DNA of 5,101 nt from Anaerolineae bacterium (lineage in GTDB: Bacteria > Chloroflexota > Anaerolineae > Aggregatilineales > Phototrophicaceae): NCBI GenBank assembly GCA_019912905.1, contig JAIOHO010000342.1, positions 1 through 5,101 of the forward strand. The letters are read 5' to 3'. The notes beneath the pieces were generated by a model that saw nothing but the letters and a program-made list of their open reading frames with translations, did no database searches and was not told the origin of the DNA. Positions 1-5,101 of the stretch are shown here, piece after piece. The translations under genes were made by a program, and so were the position numbers. Position 1 is the first letter of the stretch. Every line of letters starts with the position of its first letter.

Positions 1-607
<607 letters not shown>

Positions 608-609
608 GG

Positions 610-620
610 ATTCACCTCTC
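610..620 (-). promoter_or_regulatory. Ribosome binding site of the thioredoxin gene
   Basis: On the minus strand AGAGGTGA lies 5 nt before the ATG at 607. It is a strong Shine-Dalgarno match and supports this start, which also begins exactly where thioredoxin-like sequence begins. Confidence 0.6.
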
Positions 621-725
621 GACAAAATCTGTTCTCATGACTCCTAGACGCATCCACGAGCGATTTCCCTACGGAACTGACCCAAAATGAACGCGCATCC
701 CCTGGCCCAAACGATTTTTATGCAA

Positions 726-753
726 TCTATACTGGCATAGTTCGCCGGGTAAA
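726..753 (-). promoter_or_regulatory. Candidate promoter for the thioredoxin gene
   Basis: On the minus strand TTTACC (748-753) is followed after 16 bp by TATAGA (726-731), each matching four of six consensus bases. It faces away from the plus-strand candidate, and its -35 lies within the spacer of that promoter, so the two would compete or be co-regulated. The evidence is weak. Confidence 0.22.
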
Positions 754-770
754 CAAACCTGAACTATAAT
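741..770 (+). promoter_or_regulatory. Candidate sigma-70-type promoter for the kinase operon
   Basis: A perfect TATAAT lies at 765-770 in the AT-rich middle of the divergent region. The best -35 at a workable distance is TTCGCC at 741-746 with an 18-bp spacer, which is a poor match to TTGACA, so the promoter may need an activator or may be weak. It would give a leader of roughly 85-90 nt before the GTG at 864. Confidence 0.4.
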
Positions 771-850
771 GAAACACAGGCTGGCAGAGTCGATTCCACA
801 CAACAATTGAGAAGCATCATGTTCAGGGTCATGGCGCGCCCAGGCTGACA

Positions 851-857
851 GGAAGGA
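851..857 (+). promoter_or_regulatory. Ribosome binding site that fixes the kinase GTG start
   Basis: GGAAGGA ends 6 nt before GTG 864-866. No other start codon in this frame sits near a comparable site before the kinase domain begins at about residue 13, so this site decides the GTG start. Confidence 0.65.
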
Positions 858-863
858 TTTTCG

Positions 864-2975
864 GTGTCATCCTCACTCATTGGTCGCAGATTGGGTAAGT
901 ACGAAATTATCGAGTTGATCGGGCAGGGCGGCATGGCGACCGTCTATAAAGGCTACCAGCCCGACATCGACCGGTTCGTGGCCGTCAAAGTGCTGCCGCC
1001 CCACCCAGGTCAGGATCGCATGTTTATCGAGCGATTCCGGCTGGAAGCGCGCACCATCGCCCAATTGCAGCACCCGCATATCCTGCCCATGCACGATTAT
1101 GGCGGCGACGCCGATGTCCTTTATCTGGTGATGGCCTACGTCAACGGCGGTTCGCTGAAAGATCGCATCGAACGCGGTCCACTGCCGCTGCATGACGCCG
1201 AAACCATCCTGCGGCAGATCGCTTCGGCGCTCGATTATGCCCACCGGCGCGGCGTCATCCACCGCGACATCAAACCGGATAACATCCTGCTCGATGAAGA
1301 AGGCCACGCGCTGCTGGCGGATTTTGGCATCGTCAAAATCATGGAGGGTGAAAGCACCTCCGGGCTGACGGCGACCGGCGGCGTGCTGGGCACCCCGGCG
1401 TACATGGCCCCGGAACAGAGCCAGGGTATGAGCACCGGGCCTCAGGCCGACATTTACTCGCTGGGCGTCATCGTTTACGAGATGATCACCGGACGCCAGC
1501 CCTACCAGGCCGACACCCCCATGCAGGTCATGCTCAAACATATCACCGACCCGGTGCCGAGTCCGCTGGAAGTCAGCGCCGGGCTGCCGTCCGCACTGGA
1601 ACCCGTCATGTTGCGTGTGCTGGCGAAACATCCTGAAGATCGGTATGGCTCGGCCACGGAGTTTGCGCAGGAGTTCCTGCGCGCGATTCACCGCGATTCA
1701 TCATCCTTTACCCTGAAAGAATCCTTGCCGACCAAAGAAAGCGTCCCGACGACCCCACCCCAGCGGACCCCGACGCCGGAGTCCGCCATGCCGGTCATGA
1801 TCCAGAATCCCAGTGCCAGTGGGACAGGGCCGCAGACGGCGGCGGTTGCCAGCGGCACCAATCCGCTGCTGCTGCTGGGCGGCTTCGCCATCATCGCATT
1901 ATTGGCGGTCATCATCGTCCTGCTGGTCGTGAACGGCAATCCGCGCACCGCCGGTATCGCGGCAATCCCGACCGCAACCGCAGTGCCCGCGACCCTCACC
2001 GCGACGCTGGAACCGACTGCGGTCATCGCTGCCGGGCCGACGGTCCCGGCCATCAAGTCGTTTGGCCGACTGAGTTACACCACCACGAATCAGCTGGGCG
2101 ACACCATCAATTTGCAGGTCAACGGCCTGGCCCAACCATCGTCCACCGTGGAATACGCCGTCTGGCTGAAGAATACCGGCGACGACAGTGTACTGCCGAT
2201 TGGGGTGTTGTCGCTGGATGGACTCGGCAACGGAGTCCACAGCTTTGTCGATGACGAAGGACGCGCGCTGCCCACGCTCTTTAACGCGGTGCTCATCACC
2301 GCCGAAAGCGAAGTGGGCGATGCCCCGTCCGGCAAGGTCGTCTACAGCGGCAGCACACCCGACCGCGTGCGCGCTGCCCTCAGCGAAATCTTCGTCGCCT
2401 CGGATCAGGGTTTTTCGGGCGGCAGTCTCTTCGGCGGCGCACTGGCCGAAGCGGAATTATCGATCATCCACACCAGCTTCGATCATGGCACGCACGATAC
2501 CTTCGGGCTGCACAACCGCACCGAGCACACCATGAATATTCTGATGAACACCGAGATCGATTACGATGGCAACGGGCTGGCCGAGAATCCCGGCTACAAA
2601 CTGGGGCTGCGCTATTTTCTGGATGGCATCGAAGCCCGCCTGAATTTCGATTACAGCCTGCCGGGGATGCGCCCCGACCTGCGCAGCGATGTGGACCGGG
2701 TGGAAGCCTGCATCCGCAACACACGCCAGCGCCTTGACGAAATGTACGCACTGGAAACCGGCTGGGCCAAAATCACCGAGGATGTCACGGAAGCGTTCGC
2801 GGAATCCGAGATTCGCAAGTCCGAAGGCATGATCAAGGACCTGATCGAAGGCGTGGACCGCAACAGCAATAATCAGGTCGAGGGTTTCTTCGGCGAATGC
2901 GGCCTGCGCCAGATTCCGACTTACGGACTGCTGGTGGGCAGCCTGACCATCGTCGAAGGCGATCTGACCGCCTGA
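864..2975 (+). CDS. PknB-like transmembrane serine/threonine protein kinase with large outer domain
   Basis: This 703-residue protein phosphorylates Ser/Thr on cytoplasmic partners and probably itself. Its kinase domain (about 13-275) is complete: glycine loop IGQGGMATVYKG (19-30), VAVK lysine K42, helix-C glutamate E61, HRDIKPDN (133-140, catalytic D135), DFG (153-155), GTPAYMAPEQ (176-185) and DIYSLGVIVYEM. Activation-loop T169 and T171 have the same spacing to the GT motif as the autophosphorylated threonines of mycobacterial PknB. A Ser/Thr/Pro-rich juxtamembrane stretch (about 280-330) precedes one membrane helix (about 335-356) and a Pro/Thr/Ala stalk (about 360-395). The outer part (397-703) is unassigned. 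Residues 398-497 recall the C-terminal beta domain of anti-sigma-K factors. A His-rich stretch (H536-H555) precedes DYDGNG (566-571). The C-terminal helical part holds the only two cysteines (C616, C679), a possible disulfide. It is first in a likely operon with the TIR-FGE gene, 83 nt downstream. The kinase call is certain; the ligand is unknown. Confidence 0.97.
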   Translation: MSSSLIGRRLGKYEIIELIGQGGMATVYKGYQPDIDRFVAVKVLPPHPGQDRMFIERFRLEARTIAQLQHPHILPMHDYGGDADVLYLVMAYVNGGSLKDRIERGPLPLHDAETILRQIASALDYAHRRGVIHRDIKPDNILLDEEGHALLADFGIVKIMEGESTSGLTATGGVLGTPAYMAPEQSQGMSTGPQADIYSLGVIVYEMITGRQPYQADTPMQVMLKHITDPVPSPLEVSAGLPSALEPVMLRVLAKHPEDRYGSATEFAQEFLRAIHRDSSSFTLKESLPTKESVPTTPPQRTPTPESAMPVMIQNPSASGTGPQTAAVASGTNPLLLLGGFAIIALLAVIIVLLVVNGNPRTAGIAAIPTATAVPATLTATLEPTAVIAAGPTVPAIKSFGRLSYTTTNQLGDTINLQVNGLAQPSSTVEYAVWLKNTGDDSVLPIGVLSLDGLGNGVHSFVDDEGRALPTLFNAVLITAESEVGDAPSGKVVYSGSTPDRVRAALSEIFVASDQGFSGGSLFGGALAEAELSIIHTSFDHGTHDTFGLHNRTEHTMNILMNTEIDYDGNGLAENPGYKLGLRYFLDGIEARLNFDYSLPGMRPDLRSDVDRVEACIRNTRQRLDEMYALETGWAKITEDVTEAFAESEIRKSEGMIKDLIEGVDRNSNNQVEGFFGECGLRQIPTYGLLVGSLTIVEGDLTA

Positions 2976-3058
2976 TTTTCCAGGGTTGGGGTAGTCCTGA
3001 AATCAGTCAGTCCTGAGCATTTTCTCCTACTGGATGCAAGCAGCGGATCGAGATTGTT
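2976..3058 (+). other. Short spacer between kinase and TIR-FGE genes
   Basis: This 83-nt gap holds a direct repeat AGTCCTGA at 2993-3000 and 3009-3016 (16-nt period). I see no convincing terminator stem and no clear promoter, so read-through from the kinase gene is the simplest reading. The site before ATG 3059 (GAGA at 3050-3053) is a weak ribosome binding site. Confidence 0.4.
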
Positions 3059-4634
3059 ATGGCGCGTATTTTCATCAGCTACAGCCGCACCGATGAAGAC
3101 TTCGCCCGCCACCTGGCCGAGGCGCTTTCCAACATGGGGGCGGATGTCTGGATCGACATCGAAGACATCCCCGCCGGGGATGAACTGGAGCAGCGCCATC
3201 CAGCAGGGCCTGGACAGCGGTGAACTGCTGATCGTGGTCATCTCACCGGACTCGATGACTTCCCGCAATGTCGAGGACGAGTGGCAGTATTATCTCGATC
3301 ACGGCAAAGCGGTGGTGCCGGTGCTGCTCGAACCGGCCAAAATCCACTTTCAGCTCAACCGGCTCCAGTACATCGACTTTCACACACAGCCCTTCGACAT
3401 CGCCATCAACCATCTGTATGCCGAGCTGCGCCGCAAGGGTTTGCAGTTGGCCGCGCCGGTCCAGCCGCAGCCACCCAGCGGCCCCGCGCTGCCTAGTTTC
3501 GACAACCTGTCGCCCGAAGAAATCGACCACGTGCTGACGGAACTTCAGAAGCGACGCCAGCAGTTTGATACCAGCGCAGCGGTCCCCTATCCACCGGCCC
3601 GCCCCGCCCCATCTTCCAGCCGGCGCTGGCTTATGGGCGGCGCGCTTGGCCTGCTGGCGATAATCGCTATCGCGATGGTCGCCCTGCAAGGCTTGGGCGC
3701 AGCCAGCTCACAAACACCAACGCCGCCCACCGCGACGAACAACGTCCAGGCGCTGCCGACTGCCACACCGACTCTGCCACCGCCGACCGCGCCGGCGACA
3801 CTGGCCCCAACAACCCTGCCAACTGAACCGCCGGGTTTGTCCGCAGCCAACCCGATTACCCGAAATGCAGATTGGAAGCCGCGCAGTCGCACCCATAACG
3901 GAATAGAAATGGTGCTCGTCCCCACCGGGAAATTTCTGATGGGTACCTCCCTCAATGATGCCGACTCGTTTTACCGCGACTGCCAGCAGTTCATTGCCAA
4001 CTGCCGTGGCAGCCGCCTGTTCGACGACGAATCGCCTACCGTCGAAGTGGCATTCGACCGGCCCTTTTGGATTGGCCGCTATGAAGTGACTAACCAGCAG
4101 TACACCGGCAGCGGCGACAATCGACCGCGCGCGAACGTCACCTGGCAGGAAGCGCAGGCGTTCTGCGAAGGGCAGGAAATGCGCCTGCCGACGGAACGTG
4201 AATGGGAATATGCCTCACGCGGGCCGGATGCGCTGGATTGGCCCTGGGGCGAGTTTTATGTGGGGCCGATCCTCAATTACTGTGATCAATCCTGTGATCT
4301 GGATGTCGGCTGGAAAGACACCAGCCACAACGATGGCTATGCCGAAGCCGCACCGGTCGGCAGCTTCGCCCAGGGCGACTCGTGGGTCGGCGCGGCGGAT
4401 ATGGCCGGTAACCTGTGGGAATGGACCAGCACGATTTACCGCAGTCATCCTGCCGACGGTTATGAAGACCCCGGTGACCCGGAGGCATCCCGCACGCTGA
4501 AGGGCAGCTCGTGGAACTGGGTTTATCAGGAAGGGCGCGGGGCGGCACGCTCAGCCCACGCCGCAAATGCCCCATCCAGCCCCTGGTATGGTTTCCGCTG
4601 CGCCCGCGATTTTGACCCGGCTGATCTGTCGTAG
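3059..4634 (+). CDS. TIR domain - transmembrane - FGE/C-type-lectin-fold protein, frameshifted
   Basis: The natural start is ATG 3059 (MARIFISYSRTDED), but that frame stops at 3221-3223 after 54 codons. The rest is in the +1 frame and runs to TAG 4632-4634. Reading GGGG (3176-3179) as GGG restores DIPAGMNWSSAIQQGL and a 524-residue protein; numbering here uses that correction. Residues 1-127 are a TIR domain: strand A ARIFISYS, BB loop WIDIEDIPAG, SPDSM, and VEDEW, whose E74 aligns with the catalytic glutamate of NAD-cleaving TIRs. A Pro-rich linker with a short helix leads to one membrane helix (about 190-210) and a Pro/Thr stalk. Residues 284-518 are an FGE-sulfatase (SUMF1/EgtB/PvdO) domain: VPTGKFLMG, RYEVTNQQY, RLPTEREWEYA, MAGNLWEWT, GFRCARDF. 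The paired catalytic cysteines of true FGE are absent, so ligand binding rather than formylglycine formation is likely. All six cysteines (308, 315, 369, 408, 412, 514) lie in this outer domain. An alternative upstream TTG (3054) yields nonsense for the first 40 residues. Confidence 0.88.
3176..3179 (+). other. Probable frameshift site (GGGG run) in the TIR gene
   Basis: Frame 3059+3n encodes good TIR sequence up to codon 40 (GGG 3176-3178). From 3180 onward the good TIR sequence continues one base further along. Removing one G from this run joins them as IPAG-MNWSSAI, which fits the TIR BB loop and following helix. Whether this is a sequencing or assembly error, a true mutation or a variable tract cannot be told from one sequence. 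Confidence 0.8.
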
Positions 4635-4638
4635 GAGG
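4633..4638 (+). promoter_or_regulatory. Ribosome binding site of the rhodanese gene, overlapping the TIR-FGE stop codon
   Basis: AGGAGG overlaps the TAG stop (4632-4634) of the upstream gene and lies 5 nt before ATG 4644. This consensus site fixes the rhodanese start and suggests translational coupling. Confidence 0.75.
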
Positions 4639-4643
4639 ACGCG

Positions 4644-4979
4644 ATGGCCGCACCACAAACAGGCAGCCCTCAGAACATCCAGATCGAAGCCTACCAGCAG
4701 CACCGCGAGAACCGGTTTCCCCACCTGCTGCTGGATGTGCGCGAATCCTGGGAATATGCCCTGGGGCACATGCCGGATGCGGTGAATATCCCACTGAACG
4801 ACCTGCCGGATCATCTCGAAGAACTGCCGCGCGACCAACCGATTGTCGTGGTCTGCGAGCACGGCATCCGCAGCGTCTACGGGGCGCAGTATCTGGCTCA
4901 GGTCGGTTTTGAAGGCATCTACAATCTGCTGGGTGGCACATCGGAGTGGCGAGCGCGCGGCCTGCCCCTTGAGGCGTAA
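4644..4979 (+). CDS. Single-domain rhodanese (sulfurtransferase) protein
   Basis: This 111-residue cytoplasmic protein is one rhodanese domain, which takes sulfur from a donor as a cysteine persulfide and passes it to an acceptor thiol. Visible hallmarks are LLLDVRESWEYALGHMPDAVNIPL (the DVRE and GHxPxAxNIP motifs, residues 28-51), the active-site loop CEHGIRS (C71-S77, catalytic C71, R76), and the C-terminal NLLGGTSEWRARGLPL. The length is normal for stand-alone members such as GlpE or PspE. There is no signal peptide. It starts only 9 nt after the TIR-FGE stop with its ribosome site overlapping that stop, so it should be co-translated with that gene. It is the last gene before a strong terminator. 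Its role with a TIR-FGE protein is unclear. A link to thiol chemistry also hinted at by the thioredoxin gene is speculative. The family call is firm. Confidence 0.94.
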   Translation: MAAPQTGSPQNIQIEAYQQHRENRFPHLLLDVRESWEYALGHMPDAVNIPLNDLPDHLEELPRDQPIVVVCEHGIRSVYGAQYLAQVGFEGIYNLLGGTSEWRARGLPLEA

Positions 4980-5005
4980 CCACCAAACACAATCCGGTGG
5001 AATTA

Positions 5006-5036
5006 AACAGGGCGAGTCACACAGACTCGCCCTGTT
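5006..5036 (+). terminator. Intrinsic terminator, probably bidirectional
   Basis: AACAGGGCGAGTC (5006-5018) and GACTCGCCCTGTT (5024-5036) form a perfect 13-bp stem with a 5-nt loop ACACA, 26 nt after the rhodanese stop. The plus-strand tail is GTTTGA, only modestly T-rich. On the minus strand the tail is TTTAATT, so it may serve both directions. It closes the kinase/TIR-FGE/rhodanese unit. Confidence 0.85.
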
Positions 5037-5054
5037 GTTTGACTTGAGAGGACT

Positions 5055-5101
5055 TTAGTTCGGTGGAAGAGTCGGGATCGGCGTCTCAGCCCCACCAGTG
5101 C
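5055..5101 (-). CDS. Possible C-terminal end of a minus-strand gene (partial)
   Basis: On the minus strand the frame entering from the right edge reads TGGAETPIPTLPPN and then TAA (5057-5055). A Pro/Thr-rich tail is plausible for this genome, and a bidirectional terminator between this stop and the rhodanese gene would suit convergent genes. Only 14 codons are visible. A plus-strand alternative is a GTG at 5063 with AGAGGA upstream (MEESGSASQ...). The evidence is weak either way. Confidence 0.25.
   Translation of the reverse strand, partial: TGGAETPIPTLPPN

Larger units (their letters stand above)
608..863. other. Divergent intergenic region
   Basis: This 256-bp stretch separates the minus-strand thioredoxin gene from the plus-strand kinase gene. 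It is visibly more AT-rich in its middle (about 710-810) than the flanking genes. It holds candidate promoters for both directions and the two ribosome sites. I see no tRNA, no strong hairpin and no convincing conserved ORF. A nine-codon ATG frame at 819-848 is too short to judge. Confidence 0.7.

Noticed and set aside
819..848. Nine-codon leader peptide (MFRVMARPG) before the kinase gene
   Set aside because: A weak GAGAAG lies upstream, but nothing in the peptide or a nearby hairpin suggests attenuation. Such short frames occur by chance.
873..1691. Long minus-strand open frame (272 codons) opposite the kinase domain
   Set aside because: It lies entirely within the clear kinase gene, and its translation (GRRQPGGAF, HHQIKDIGVAA) shows no recognisable domain. 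It is a GC-rich antisense shadow.
3054..3179. TTG 3054 as the start of the TIR-FGE protein
   Set aside because: It gives an unbroken frame, but its first 40 residues (MLWRVFSSATAAP...) do not resemble TIR, whereas the overlapping frame from ATG 3059 does. The frameshift explanation fits better.
4486..4620. C-terminal FGE/lectin segment as a diversity-generating retroelement variable region
   Set aside because: The fold and position would suit, but codons here are not AAY-rich, and no template repeat or reverse transcriptase is seen in the window.
4273..4992. Minus-strand open frame of 239 codons across the TIR-FGE end and rhodanese gene
   Set aside because: It is opposite two well-supported genes and is Arg/Pro/Gly-rich nonsense with no motif.

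Overview
The window looks like a GC-rich bacterial chromosome segment, most likely from a Chloroflexota (Anaerolineae-like) organism. This placement is an inference. It rests on Pro/Thr/Ala linkers of the 'PTATATP' kind next to transmembrane helices, on the TIR-FGE fusion, and on a kinase with a large outward-facing domain, a style I associate with that phylum. There is no rRNA or other marker gene to prove it.

Layout: (1) Positions 1-607, minus strand: the 5' part of a gene for a tandem thioredoxin-fold protein, cut by the left window edge. It has a degenerate first thioredoxin domain and a canonical WCGPC second one. (2) Positions 608-863: a divergent intergenic region with back-to-back candidate promoters. 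(3) Positions 864-2975, plus: a GTG-started PknB-like transmembrane Ser/Thr kinase whose roughly 300-residue outer domain I cannot firmly assign. (4) Positions 3059-4634, plus: a cytoplasmic TIR domain, one transmembrane helix and an outer FGE/C-type-lectin-fold domain. The gene carries an apparent +1 frameshift in a GGGG run at 3176-3179, so the correct TIR start (MARIFISYS) lies in a different frame from the rest of the protein. (5) Positions 4644-4979, plus: a single-domain rhodanese, probably translationally coupled to the TIR gene. (6) Positions 5006-5036: a perfect 13-bp stem terminator, after which a minus-strand gene may end at the right edge.

The kinase, TIR-FGE and rhodanese genes are collinear (gaps of 83 and 9 nt) and end at one terminator, so they probably form one transcription unit. 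Two of the three products share one plan: a cytoplasmic signalling domain (kinase or TIR), a single membrane helix, a Pro/Thr-rich stalk and an outer sensor-like domain. A working idea is a membrane sensing module in which outer domains control phosphorylation and a TIR effector. The rhodanese, and the divergently transcribed thioredoxin, would add a thiol/sulfur-redox element. The domain content is seen in the sequence; the joint function is inference.
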